A stretch of 64,000 bases of DNA, taken from assembly GCA_018398805.1 (NCBI GenBank), contig JAGFBZ010000558.1, forward strand, positions 62,001-126,000, given 5' to 3'. Source of the stretch: Hirundichthys speculiger (taxonomy: Eukaryota; Chordata; Actinopteri; Beloniformes; Exocoetidae). Below are positions 11,371 through 22,339 of this stretch, in pieces. The position numbers were made by a program, and so were the translations under genes. Every line of letters begins with the position of its first letter. Positions within the stretch are counted from its first letter, which is position 1. The notes below the pieces were generated by a model. It made no database searches. It saw only the letters and a list, made by a program, of their open reading frames with translations, and was not told the origin of the DNA.

Positions 11371-11676
11371 TAAAACCTTTCAGTGGGATACCGGGTTATA
11401 TGTTCTGGGTTATTTTAAGGTCTTAATTATATTTTTATGAGTCGGCTCCAGGAACACGTGACTTCAGTAACATGAACTTTGAAAGTTAACATGAACTGAT
11501 GCTGAAATTGATCCTCTGATCTACCTGGAGACTCTCTGTTCACACTTCACAGCCGTCAGCGCTTGTGGGAGAGAAATAAAACAAGAGTATCGATCTTTTT
11601 ACATGAGTATCATTCGATACCGATACCAGCGTTGGTATTGATATTATCAATATTTGGATTGACCTTCCCAGCTCCA

Positions 11677-12618
11677 GCTAAATCCCTAAAAACACAAAAA
11701 ACAAAACAAAAGTATGCTTCAAGTTCCTGGTATCTAAAGTAGAAACTAATATCTGGAAATATTGTGGACGTGACCCTGTAGGTGAAAGAAGAAAAGCACA
11801 AACGTCCGACGAGTGACGTCCTGATTTGTGGATGTGCACGTGTCCGTGTGTGCATGTGTCCGTGTGTGCATGTGTGCATGTGTGCGTACGGTTGTCCACG
11901 CGAGACGGGACCACGAAGGTGTCCGGCGCTGGCGGGGTGGTCTCCTCCGTCTCTCAGGTGGAATCAGTTTCTACTAAAGCCTCCTCAGATCTCTATGACG
12001 TGATCCCAGAAGCCCCCCCCCGCCCCCACCCCCCACGCCCCCCCCCCCTCTCCCACAATCCTCTTTGCTCCCGGGGTCCCTAAGCACCTTGGTGAAATGA
12101 AGGTGGCTCACTGAGGATTGTCTTAATCTCTCCTTTTCCTTTAGAAAATAGCTAAGCCAACCCGAATGTCACTCTCGCTATCGCTCCAAAACCAATCGGT
12201 TACAAGGAAACATATTTTCCTCTGAATCTGTTTCTCTAACCTCTGATCTACTCCTCAGCCCCCCCCCCCCCCCCCCCCGTTTATTCACACCTCCCCCCCG
12301 TTTATTCACCTGGAAGTCAACGTCTCGTCTAAATTAAAGCGAGGTGGAAACAACAGTGAGGACGACAAACAGGCGACGAGGCTTTGACGCAGAGCAAGAT
12401 ATTTAATGACAAAACTCATCATAGTTGACGTATCAAAACCATTCTACTCTAAAACGTCATTTATTTTCCCTTCGGGGGCGGAGTCAGTAATGTTTTTACG
12501 TCGCTGTGCATCATTTTGAACGTTTTAAATCCGTTTTAAATAAGTTCGAGCTCCTTTTGATGGTTTAATCCTCCATTGGCTTTCTGTTGAGTCTCATTCT
12601 GGTTGTTTGTAAGACCAC
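11677..12618. other. Unassigned non-coding sequence with C-rich and TG-rich patches
   Basis: TGTGTGCATG-type repeats near 11836-11888, C-rich stretches near 12012-12050, and a C20 run at 12259-12278. No convincing gene. Confidence 0.4.
12259..12278. repeat. C homopolymer tract (C20)
   Basis: Uninterrupted C run, followed by two copies of CGTTTATTCAC. Confidence 0.95.
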
Positions 12619-13506
12619 GTCCCCCAGTCGTCCCCCAGTCGTCCCCCCAGTCATCCCTCCGTCGTCCCCCAGTCCGTCGTCCCCCAGTCGTCCCCCAGTC
12701 GTCCCCAGTCGTCCCCCAGTCATCCCCTCCGTCGTCCCCCAGTCATCCCCCAGTCGTCCCCCAGTCGTCCCCCAGTCATCCCCCAGTCGTCCCCCAGTCA
12801 TCCCTCCGTCGTCCCCCAGTCATCCCCCAGTCGTCCCCCAGTCGTCCCTCCGTTGTCCCTCCGTCGTCGCTCCGTCGTCGCTCCGTCATCCCTCCATCGT
12901 CCCTCCGTCGTCCCCCAGTCCTCCCTCTGTCATCCCTTAGTCATCCCTTAGTCGTCCCTTAGTCGTTCCTCAGTCGTCCCTCCATCGTCCCTCCGTCATC
13001 TCTCTGTCGTCCCTTAGTCGTCCCCCAGTCATCCCTCAGTCATCCCTCCGTCGTCCCTCCATCGTCCCTCCATCGTCCCTCCGTCGTCCCCCAGTCGTCC
13101 CCCAGTCGTCCCTCAGTCGTCCCTCCATCGTCCCTTAGTCATTCAACAGTCGTCCCTCCATCGTCCCTGCATCGTCCCTCCATCATCCCTCCATTGTCCC
13201 TCCGTCATCCCTTAGTCGTCCCTCCGTCATCCCTCCGTCGTCCCTCCGTTGCCCCTCCGTCATCCCTTAGTCATCCCTCCGTCGTCCCTCTGTTGTCCCT
13301 CCATCGTCCATGAGTCGTCCTTTAGTCGTTCCTCAGTCGTCCCTCCGTCGTCCCTCCATCGTCCCTCTGTTGTCCCTCCGTCATCCCTCTGTTGTCCCTC
13401 CGTCATCCCTTAGTCGTTCCTCAGTCGTCCCTCCGTTGTCCCTCCTTCATCCCTTAGTCATCCCTCTGTCGTCCCTCAGTCGTCCCTCCGTCGTCCCTCA
13501 GTTGTC
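12619..13506. repeat. Pyrimidine-rich minisatellite, 10-11 bp unit
   Basis: About 80 units of the type CAGTCGTCCC(C/T) or CCGTCGTCCCT with C/T variation. The first 250 bp are dominated by CCCCCAGTCGT; the rest is more diverged with TCCCTCCGTCG. The top strand is almost free of purine runs. Ser/Pro-rich frames across it are artefacts. Confidence 0.9.
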
Positions 13507-13588
13507 TCACGCTGCTCCAGCTGCATCTCTTTGAGGTTTTTCACTCATTTCGTGACACGTTTTTATCTGTTTTCTATTCATCTACACC

Positions 13589-14254
13589 ACATGTGTCAAA
13601 CACAAGGCCCGCGGGCCAAATGTGGCCCGCCACGTCATTTTACGTGGCCCTCAAGAGCTTGTGCATTATTGGATTAAATTTTAAACCAAACTTTTTAAGA
13701 CTTAAAATAAGCTTACGCCGCTCTAAAAGCGCATACTGACAATAAACTACATCTCCCACAATGCATTTTGTCGTCACCCACAACGATACCAGTATCTCAC
13801 CGTGAGCAAGACATCAAGATGATTTTTTGATGGACTTCAGAAAAACCTTTACAAATTAACCCCAACATGTCCAAGAAAAGAGAAACAGATGCACAAGGAA
13901 GAAAGTTTCATGAACGACGGGAAAACAATTACAAGTTTGTACCTTAAGGTGAAAAAACAGAGTGTCTTTTGTGTTATGAGTCTGCATTTTGACAGCAAAC
14001 ACGGAGCTAAGGATGCTAAATTTAGCCTGCAAGAAAAACAAAGAATCGCTTCTGAAACCAAGGTAATGGAAACTCTTACAACCACAAACCCAGAGTTTAA
14101 TATAATGAGTTAAATATTTGAAACTTTGACACATAATAAATACAGAAACAGTTATTTAACAATATGATAAGGTGCAGTTTAATATATTTTGTAACATTTA
14201 TGCTGTCGATCTGGCCCTTCAACCATGATGCTGATGTGGCCCTCAGGCCCCTGG
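13589..14254 (+). mobile_element. hAT (Charlie-like) element, family C, copy 1
   Basis: Perfect 8-bp duplication TCTACACC at 13581-13588 and 14255-14262 (a one-base shift that gives CA...TG ends is also possible). The left end contains GTGTCAAACACAAGGCCCGC and the right end GTGGCCCTCAGGCCCCTGG, typical of Charlie-type elements. The interior has a transposase N-terminal remnant. A second copy starts near 57648 and a stub lies at 36754. Confidence 0.8.
13867..14113 (+). pseudogene. Charlie-like hAT transposase N-terminal remnant
   Basis: From ATG at 13867 the frame reads MSKKRETDAQGRKFHER, then NNYKFVP, a stop, and GEKTECLLCYESAF, placing a C-x2-C pair of a BED-like finger. After a deletion the next frame gives DSKHGAKDAKFSLQEKQRIA, the segment normally just after the finger's histidine. 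Order and spacing match the N-terminus of Charlie-type transposases (the lineage that also gave rise to host genes such as GTF2IRD2). Broken by stops and at least one deletion. Confidence 0.75.
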
Positions 14255-14262
14255 TCTACACC

Positions 14263-15133
14263 CATTTTGTCTCGTAGTTGGACTCATTCTGTGTGATGTT
14301 CTGGTTGGTTTATCTCACTGTTACATGTTACATCACGTACATTTAAGTCCCTTCGCTCACATCTCATCTCTCAGGTGAGTCCTGCTCGAGCAGGTTTTTT
14401 CAGGAAGAGACAAAGGTGTCGTTTTTACCTTGATGGACTAAATAAAATCAAGAAAAAACACATTACACCACACGTAACCGCTGATTCTCGCTGTTACACG
14501 TGAAACCAAACCGGATTAAGTGGTTTACGCTCCTCTTCCTTTTTGACTTCGTGCCACGGTTCCGCGGTTGCGTCAAGGTCGATCCAAGGTTGAACGAGCT
14601 GATGGGAAACTTAACGGAATAAACTCCAAAAACAACAACAACAACAACAACAAACTGATGTTTTTTTCTTCTCCTCCACCAGTAAATCCTGCGCCTGTCT
14701 TTTTGTCTCTGGTGTTTTGGGTTTTTTGGGATGTTTTTAGCACAGCAGCTATTAGCCTTCGTGTTAATCCCCTCGGAGAATAAACTCATTAGAACATTAA
14801 TCACTGGATTCTAATTACCTCTCTCTCTCTCCGTCTCTAATTCAGGTACTTAGACGAGGCACCCCTCTCTGAATCCATGAGGGAAAAGTTACAGTAAAAT
14901 CATCAAACCACTGAGTCGACTCAGCCGCTAGAGCAAATATTCAGTGTTTTTAGAAAAAAAAAAAATCAGGTGATGAGATGTTGAGATTTTTCCGTCAGAC
15001 TGTTGGGTGTCACCTCTCCGTCCTGCCTTACATCCTCTTTAAACACATCTGGATTTGGGGTCTCATCTGGGACGACCTGGGCCTCAAGCATCCAGATACT
15101 CCTGGACGTAAACGAGCTTCCTGGTCATTGCAA
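14263..15133. other. Unassigned non-coding sequence with a short (CAA)n run
   Basis: A CAA run of about 7 units near 14632-14652 and a CT run near 14818-14832; nothing else recognised. Confidence 0.4.
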
Positions 15134-15869
15134 CTGGGGGTGAGTATTGGCGATAATATCATATCGGGACCCAAGTATCATGATACTTGGGTCACAATAT
15201 GATATCGTGATAACATCATATCGTGACCCATATATCATGATACTTGAGTCACAATATTATATTATCGTGATAACATCATATAGTGACCCAAGTATCATGA
15301 TACTTGGGTCACAATATGATATCGTGATAACATCATATCGTGACCCATATATCATGATACTTGAGTCACAATATGATATCGTGATAACATCATATCGTGA
15401 CCCAAGTATCATGATACATATCGTATTGCAATAGGACCTTGCAATACGATATGTATCATGATACTCGGGTCATGATAATATCATACCGTGACCCAAGTAT
15501 CATGGTACACGTCATATTACTTTGATCACGATATGATATTATCGCGATATCATGATATATTGCGATATTCTACCCAGTTAATATCAAAATTAAAAGTGGA
15601 GATGAAAAATCAATTTGCTGTATATGTTCATCAGATGATATTGATCATTCAGAGGACAAATTGAGTCAAAACTATTTGCTTCAAAACAACATATTTATTG
15701 TTTATTATTAGTGTTTTTGCACATTTAAATTTTAAACAATTTAAATGTGAAAATTAAACAATTTTCCTTAAAAAAAAAAAATCGATATTAGGAGCAGAAA
15801 AATCGATATTATATTGGGCGGCTGAAAATCACGATATATTGCCAAATCGATTTTTTTTCACACCCCTTG
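15134..15869. mobile_element. hAT-type MITE carrying a palindrome array
   Basis: The left end CTGGGGGTGAGTATTGGCGA and the complement of the right end (CAAGGGGTGTGAAAAAAAAT) share a C-x-x-GGGGTG-x-G start, and the right subterminal region (CGATATATTGCCAAATCG) mirrors the left GATAATATC region. Flanking TTGCAAC and TTGTAAC may be a decayed TSD, but the register is not certain. Non-coding. Confidence 0.55.
15167..15560. repeat. 57-60 bp minisatellite of palindromic units
   Basis: About five units, each with CCAAGTATCATGATACTTGG (a perfect 20-bp palindrome) or its variant CCATATATCATGATACTTGA, separated by CACAATATGATATCGTGATA. The array ends in a further inverted repeat around 15412-15462, with arms containing ATCGTATTGCAA and TTGCAATACGAT. 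The region can fold into serial hairpins. Confidence 0.85.
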
Positions 15870-15997
15870 TTGTAACCGGAGCGTATTCAAAAAGACGCAA
15901 AGAAATATGCAGAGAAGCACGACCAGGCTGGTGCTGTGCCAGTCTAGAACTTCTTAGAAGACAGTTTTCTGCAGCGCTTCACCGCCTGCGTAGGTTT

Positions 15998-16418
15998 TAG
16001 AGCTGAGCGATTTTATCGATTCTGTGATATATATCAATATTTTATTTCCCGAGAGAGTATCGGTTTTCAAGCCGCAGGTATCAATATTCTAAGCTTCTTC
16101 CAAAACCCCCGTGTCCCACCTTTAAAAGCTTCTAAGCAACAATTTGCAATGTTTGAATAAATGAATCTATTTTTCTCAACAAATATTTTATTCATTTTGT
16201 CCAGCATTTGCAAGCTGCCTGTCAGCCATATAATGTGTAATTGATGCTTTCAGTTCAATAAATTCAAACAAAGTCATAGGAACACTCACAAGATGTCACC
16301 AAAATCACTTTGTCCCTTTAAAATCTTTCGGAAAATGATGTAAATGTATTCTATACATCGTATCGTGAGCTGAATATCGTGTATCGTATCGCGATATTAG
16401 TGTATTGCTACAGTCCTA
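15998..16418. mobile_element. hAT-like MITE (TAGRRCTG ends)
   Basis: Starts TAGAGCTGAGCGATTTTATC and ends GTATTGCTACAGTCCTA; the complement of the right end (TAGGACTGTAGCAATAC) matches the left at TAGRRCTG. Subterminal ATCGTATCGCGATATT blocks are typical of this kind of fish element. No TSD found. Confidence 0.5.
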
Positions 16419-16489
16419 ATTAGGAGTTTGTGTGAAATGACTGCATTTTGTGGACTCACGGGTGGCATTTTTCCAACATATAAGTCGTG

Positions 16490-16531
<42 letters not shown>

Positions 16532-17340
16532 TCAGCTGCGAGGACACTTCCTGCTAACAGGCCAGAGCAGGCTCCGGCAGCTGGGGGAGGAAGGAGGATG
16601 GCAGTGAGCCGTGGAGGTGCAGTTCCCCAACAGTCACACGGGACCACACAACAAGACAACACACTCCCTCTCCCCGCTCTTTCTCTTCTCTTTTTTCTTC
16701 CCTCTCTCCTCTCAATCTTCGCGTCTATCTTTTTCCTCTCAACTTAAGTGGAAACAGGAAACAGAAAATTAAAAGCGGCGTCGGGTTTTCATATTCTGAG
16801 TGCTTTGCAGCTGATAGGACTTGATACCCCCGGAGCATTCACCTGGCTTAACGGTCTAAACGCGTCACTTTAAATGCACATCTGCGTGTGTGTGTGTGTG
16901 CGTTCTGGGTGGGACTGCGTACCTGTCACCTACGCAGCACCTATGATGCAGGGTCTTTGTGGGAGCTTCGCATGGCTGAGTGCACAGGGCGCACGCGCTC
17001 GCGCGCACGGCAACACACACACGCGGCGTTGACAGGTGGAGGTAAACGGAGCAGAACCCTGCTAATCCACCTCTGCCTGGGAGACGGAGAGCAAGAGGTG
17101 AAGTTGGAAAAAAAGTGACGCGAGGCGCAGCCGTTGTTTTCTCAGATCCCTTTAAACGACGCCCTGTTAGAAATGTCTCTCAGCCACTTAGAAGAAGAAA
17201 AAAAAACAACAATAAGGCCTGAAAAAGATTTTGAACGAGCTGAAATCTAACGAAATCAAAGCTCTGCAGAAGCTTTGCCTTCATCTCATTGAATTATGGG
17301 AAACGGAGAGTAACAGAGCAGCGTCCGCGTAAAGTTCAGC
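16419..17340. other. Unassigned non-coding sequence
   Basis: Contains the TG tract at 16492-16527 and short TG and GCGC patches near 16885-17030; no exon recognised. Confidence 0.4.
16492..16527. repeat. (TG)n microsatellite
   Basis: Pure TG run of about 36 bp. Confidence 0.95.
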
Positions 17341-18588
17341 TAGTGCTGGGCGGTATACCGGTTCATACCGAATACCAGTGTTTATTTTTCTCATGATATG
17401 AATTTTTCATATACCGTAATACCGGTGAGTATGTACTGTAGTGTACACAACGTTGGGAACGCCGCGCGGCGGAACGTAAGTGCCGCAGAACATTGTTTGA
17501 CAGGGGACTGTTTTGCAGTTGCACTGGAGGCGCAACACGCTACTAGTTTATGGTTAAACGGTGATGGATGCTAACAGAGAAAGTCCCGAAGTGGAAGCTC
17601 CAGAACGGCAACATGAGACTGAGGAACTTCTTCCTGAACGAGGAGCCGTGGATTTAAAAAAGACGACGTCCAACAAACTACGATAATCTGCAAATGTTGC
17701 CGAGCTAACGTTGTAGCCGCGTGAGGCTACACCAGCAATCTGCTACACCACCTAAGCTGCAAACATTTGTTAGAATACAAGGAATGCATGAAGCTGAGGT
17801 CTGCGTCCTCTGTGGCTAACGCTAGTAACGCTAGTAATGCTAGTAACGTTACTGCTGTAGAAAAGTCAAGTCAGATGACAATTAAAGACGCGTTTGCACT
17901 GCCTATGATAAAAAAAAGTAAACGGTTGATCAAAATAACAAACGCGATCACTGTCCACTTAGCGAAAGATGTGGTACCGCTAAGTACTGTGGAGAAAGAT
18001 GGCTTCAGGCCTTATTTATTATTTATTATAAATGTAGTTTGTCCATAAAGTTGTAATGTGTGAATATTGTTTATATGCTGCTACAGGATAATCCTATTTT
18101 TTTTTTCACAACTTGAATATTGCAAGTTGCATACTTTGTTTACTATTTATTTGTTGAAATATCTCGAGAACATTGTTTACATTGTGAAGTTAATGTTGAT
18201 TTTTTTTACAAAATATGTTTTTTCAAGTTGTTTGCAAAATGTGAAAAATAAAAGGGTTCTGTATTTTAACTGCAACTATCATCATTCTGATTCCTTCACT
18301 TAATTAGAATAACGAGTGCCACCTCTTTGTAAATAGTATCATTTTGTGAGGCCATGCAAACCTGTATTAATACTAGTGTAGATATGAATGTTTTTCTACA
18401 ATATTCAGTCCTCCTGACAGTAAAATAGGTCATTCTAAGACAATTTACTGCAGCAATTCCTCTAAATGATTAGAAAATGTGGTTAACACCCAGTTGTGCT
18501 AAAAAAAATAATACAGTGAGATACCGTGAAACAGTGTAATAATGAAAAATACAGTGGTATACATTTTTGGTCATACCGCCAAGCACTA
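17341..18588 (+). mobile_element. hAT element, family D (BED-finger, non-autonomous), copy 1
   Basis: Left end TAGTGCTGGGCGGTATACCG; right end GGTCATACCGCCAAGCACTA; complementary over about 16 bp. Coding remnant at 17564-18048, then AT-rich non-coding sequence. A near-identical inverted copy lies at 24451-25711 with an 8-bp TSD. This copy's flanks (AGTTCAGC and TGCAAATG) do not match, so one side may have recombined. Confidence 0.85.
17564..18048 (+). pseudogene. BED-finger hAT transposase N-terminus (family D, copy 1)
   Basis: ATG at 17564 opens MDANRESPEVEAPERQ; a frameshift near 17650 leads into KKDDVQQTT and a BED finger with ICKCCRANVVA (C-x2-C) and YTSNLLHHLSCKHLLEY (H-x5-H). A stop within VVAA*GYTS breaks it in this copy. 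After a Ser/Asn-Ala repeat (NASNASNAS) comes IKDAFALPMIKKSKR and ITNAITVHLAKDVVPLSTV, the hAT linker region preceding the catalytic core. The reading stops at 18048; the RNase-H-like core and dimerisation domain are missing. A defective transposase fragment, not a host gene. Confidence 0.85.
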
Positions 18589-20315
18589 TGCAAATGTTTT
18601 AAAAAGATTTTGTTTTATTCCGTTTGGTAGCTTTCACTTTCCGAGTTGGCAGGTTAAATATTATGGAGCGGCTAAATGCAAGTATAGTTCTGGAAAGTTC
18701 TGGGGACAGACCGCCAAGCCTCGTAACACCACGTGGTCCCACCGGAGGAGCTATAAATTACCTTTATGCATCCATATGAAGGTAGAGGCAGACAGACACC
18801 GCGGCGTCATACCTTTATTGTGTCCTGACTGATGAAAGTTCTTGTCAGATGCCGCTGCCCCCTCTTGGTCTGGAGTGGTATAACTACATAGAGTGCCTTT
18901 AATTCTCACTTCTGCTTTTTTCAATCCAGTGATCTTGAATCGATTCTGAAATCTGTGCTGTTTTGAACCGGATTGGAGAGATTTGTTTTTCTTTTTAATA
19001 TATTCAGAAAAACCAAAATACAATTGAACATATACAGCAGTTTACTTGACGTATATATGAATACATAATACACACAAGGTGCCACATATATTCAAACAAC
19101 CACACAAACTCACAGAAGTGCTACAACATTTTTTTTAATTTTTTTTTTTTAGACAAAATATCCGTGAGAAAACCGTGGCATTTTACCTCAACTACACATG
19201 TAGAAGCAGGCGTACCTGTCATGCTCTGTGGCAAGTTAGACGCTGGTTAGTGAGTAATTAAACAAGAATGACGCTGGTGAGTTTTGCCGCATTTCTACGG
19301 CGCAGATTCACTGCAGAAGCAGCGCCGGCGTGACCGAATTCATCAGCTCGGTCAATTCAGAAAAGGACACACCTTCATGTAGGAGCCAATATTATCAATA
19401 AAACTGACTTCACGGCACATGTAGGACAGAAAAAGAATTAACCGTCCTCGCTTTAAAGGAAAAGACAACGCTTAGAAGAACAGCTGGGTTCAAGGAGTTA
19501 GATTTAACCAGGACACGACAAACCATCAGCACATCTGCATGTCAGACTTGTGAACGCACATGAATGCGCCGCCGCTGCAGCCTGACGGGCAGCCAGGTAG
19601 ATGTTATCATGCCAGTCTTGTGTTGTTTCTTCAGGTGCTTTCGCAGCAAGTCCGACCATGCAGCCCGCCTGCCCCGGCTAACCCCGGCGCGCTAGCTCTC
19701 CCCAGCTTTGATGTGTCGGAGCAACTCTTTAACCTCATTCCTGTCACCCCTTCTCCGTCTCCGCTCCACCTTTTCTTGCAATTTCTTCAATGTTTTCCTT
19801 TTTTCCCTCCTTCATCATTCGCTTCCTTCGCAATGACACGAGCTCATAATACACCGCCGGTGGTTTTCTGGCCTCGGCAGAACAGTCGCACAGCTGGTGA
19901 CGCGGTGGAAGGAGCCAGAACTCAACTTTGACGGATAAAAAATGCGCTTTGAAAGCAGACACCTGGGCGCACTTGATTAGTTACATTTAGAAATGCCTCT
20001 TAAAACCGTGGCAGCGCTGAAAGAGGAACCCCTATCTCAACCGCTTACAGATCCGTCGTCGGCGTCTCTGCGCTCGGAGGCGCCTGACGTGCACCGTCAC
20101 GGTCAGGAAAGTGGAAACCTGAAAGCCTGCACATAAAACGCCGGACCACCACCGAGAGGGTGAGCGCGCCAGGCGCCCAGACACGGACACGTTACCGCCA
20201 GTGCTGGTTTCTGGTTTTTGTCGGGTGCTACGTAAAGCAAAGGTCGAGACTGGCGACTTGACGTGATCAGCTCATGTTCGACAACCACATCGTCACCGCT
20301 GGTGCTGATCTACGT
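18589..20315. other. Unassigned non-coding sequence
   Basis: No terminal repeats or conserved frames; a T-rich patch near 19131-19150. Confidence 0.4.
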
Positions 20316-20951
20316 CTCTAGATCAGACTTTCTCAACCTTTTTTCAGTCATGACACCTTTTTAAAAGTGAATAAAATCTCACGACACACCAGAGTAAAAT
20401 ATAATCCAAAGCCACACTGCATCGCTCCGACTGTAAATATTTAGTTTAAATAACCTGAACAGGATAACTGCACCAGAGTAGGCCTCACCAGGAAAGCTTC
20501 TTTTCATCCGTGATGTGCTTGCTTCCATCCATCATCCTTGTATCGCCTCTTTTTAGCCTTATCGCTAGCAGCTAGCTTTGGTACCTATGGAGCAGATTCA
20601 GAGCTGGTGGATGAAGGCTTGATGAAGAAGTCGGCTCCTCTGTGATGTTTCGTTCCTGTGGGGCTTTTCTTTTTAGAAAACCATCCATGATGCTGCTAAA
20701 AAGTTCTCTTTGCTATCTGTGAAATAAAATTCCAGCGGTTAAATGATATTACGACGTAAGCTAACTGGGCAGTCACGCTGACCTTACGCTGACCCCGTAC
20801 TGATGTTGTTAACATTGGGAAATTGGCATGTGAGACATATTTTATTATTCATTTCATTATGTATCATATTATCTTATTTATATATTTATATATTTATTCA
20901 TTCATTCATAGGCAAAAAGTATGTATTTATGTGTGCATTCATATATTTATA

Positions 20952-21709
20952 CAGTGGTACCTCTACTTACGAAATTAATTGGTTCTGGAAGTAGTTTCAT
21001 TACCTGAAAATGTCTTAAGTAGAGACACGTTTTCCATGTAAATGTCCTAATCTGTTCCAAGCCCCCCAAAATTCGAACATTAGTTTTTTTTTATAAATTA
21101 GAAATAATACATGAAATGACATAAAAAACCTGTAAGAGATACATGTTAGAACTAGAAAAGCACTCAGAGAGCGCAGACCTCCACTAAACGTAACAATTAG
21201 CGAAAATTCGAAAGTGATCCAGAATCCAGGATTTCTTCCGGATCAGAACCAAAATGAAATCAGTTCTTCCTTTTCACATTTCTGACAACTCCTGAAAGTT
21301 TAATCAAAATCCATCCAGAACTTTTTGAGTTATCTTGAACACAGACAGACAGATAAACGCCGGTAAAAACATAACCTCCTTGGTGGAGGTAATAATTGTT
21401 TGTTTACCTGGTTGCTGGGTTACGCTCATACAGACAAGGGGCCCTCCTAGCCAATGGGATGCCAGGAAGATGCTAAGCGATAGCCAATGGCAGAGCAGCT
21501 CGGACGCACCGCTTTCAAACCCAGATACAGAGCCGACAGCTATGTTAGGGTTAGTTACGTTTGGTAAACGTTCGGTAGCAGCGCTACTGGATTTTTGCCT
21601 TTCGTATCCTGAAATTTCTTTCGTAACTAGAGGCAATATTTTCCCGTTGAGGCGTTTCTAAACCTGAAAATTTCGTATGTAGAAACGTTCGTAAGTAGAG
21701 GTACCACTG
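20952..21709. mobile_element. Tigger/pogo-like element, copy 1 (nested)
   Basis: Starts CAGTGGTACCTCTACTTACG and ends CGTAAGTAGAGGTACCACTG, a perfect 20-bp inverted repeat, flanked by TA (20950-20951 and 21710-21711). This terminus is that of Tigger-type pogo elements. The interior lacks a transposase and contains a second repeat at about 21150-21400 and two ATTGG motifs. A partial second copy lies at 31478. Confidence 0.85.
21150..21400 (-). repeat. Dispersed repeat block within the Tigger-like element
   Basis: On the minus strand the block starts CCTCCACCAAGGAGG and ends near GGAGGTCTGCGCTCTCTGAG. I recognise this arrangement as a very common fish dispersed repeat, although I cannot name its class. 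Its start recurs near 31770-31810 in the same position relative to the Tigger terminus, so it was part of the Tigger-like element before the copies dispersed. Confidence 0.55.
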
Positions 21710-21796
21710 TATATGAAATGTCAGAATAGGTCATTTTTTTGACGACACCCCTGAAGCAGCCAGACGACGCCCCGGTTGAGAAAGGCTGCTGTAGAT

Positions 21797-22339
21797 AACG
21801 AACGCCTCCCGGCTGCTGCGTTCCCGCCGGCGGCTGTTCTGCAGGAGAAGGTGGGGAACGCGTCCTGATGTTGGAGGAAACTCTTTACCGTCACTGTCTC
21901 AGGCTGCTGCCAAATCCAGTCCGACTCACTGCACTTTACCTGCCACCGGCCATAATGCAGCCGCGGCTTAAAATGTGACAAGCCTGGCAGGGCATAAATA
22001 AGGATTAGCTGTTTGTCATGCGTGCTGCATAGAATAGAAGCTGCATGTCTAAGTTGAATAAAAAATGCAACTCAGCTTTTAATGTCAGTTGGGAATGGCT
22101 GGAACATGGATTAAAAAATCTTCAAAGTAACACTTTACAGTGTTGGAGGAATTTTCTTTCTATGGAACCGAGCGCTAAACCACCAGATAACCATATGACA
22201 TGGTGTTAATTAAGAAAGTAATTTCCACGCGTGTCTCCGGGACGTATGAGATTCCTCGGTGCAACACCGAGACTGGAGGAGCTGGAGAAGGTGGCGGCCC
22301 AGCGTCTTACTGGTGCAGGAACCTGAAACACAGCGGTCA
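21797..22339. other. Unassigned non-coding sequence
   Basis: No recognisable features. Confidence 0.4.

Larger units (their letters stand above)
8774..11676. mobile_element. hAT-type element filled with trinucleotide arrays
   Basis: Left end TAGAGGTGGGCGATACTGGG with GATACC-rich subterminal repeats; the right end, from about 11588, has the mirrored GATACCGATACC blocks and a decayed terminus TTCCCAGCTCCA. Flanking 8-mers GCTAAAGC (8766-8773) and GCTAAATC (11677-11684) match at 7 of 8. Between the ends lie two CAT arrays and a LINE fragment; no transposase remains. The 8-bp duplication and the TAG[A/G]G start support hAT. Confidence 0.7.
20324..21788. mobile_element. hAT (Charlie-like) element interrupted by a Tigger-like element
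   Basis: Ends CAGACTTTCTCAACC and GGTTGAGAAAGGCTG are inverted repeats with one mismatch. Flanking 8-mers CTCTAGAT (20316-20323) and CTGTAGAT (21789-21796) match at 7 of 8; the left one has the nTCTAGAn form that I recall as common for Charlie-type hAT. About 760 bp of the interior is a nested TA-flanked element. Non-coding. Confidence 0.8.

Noticed and set aside
12587..12962. Ser/Pro-rich frames of about 118 codons
   Set aside because: Products of the 10-11 bp pyrimidine minisatellite; overlapping frames are equally open.
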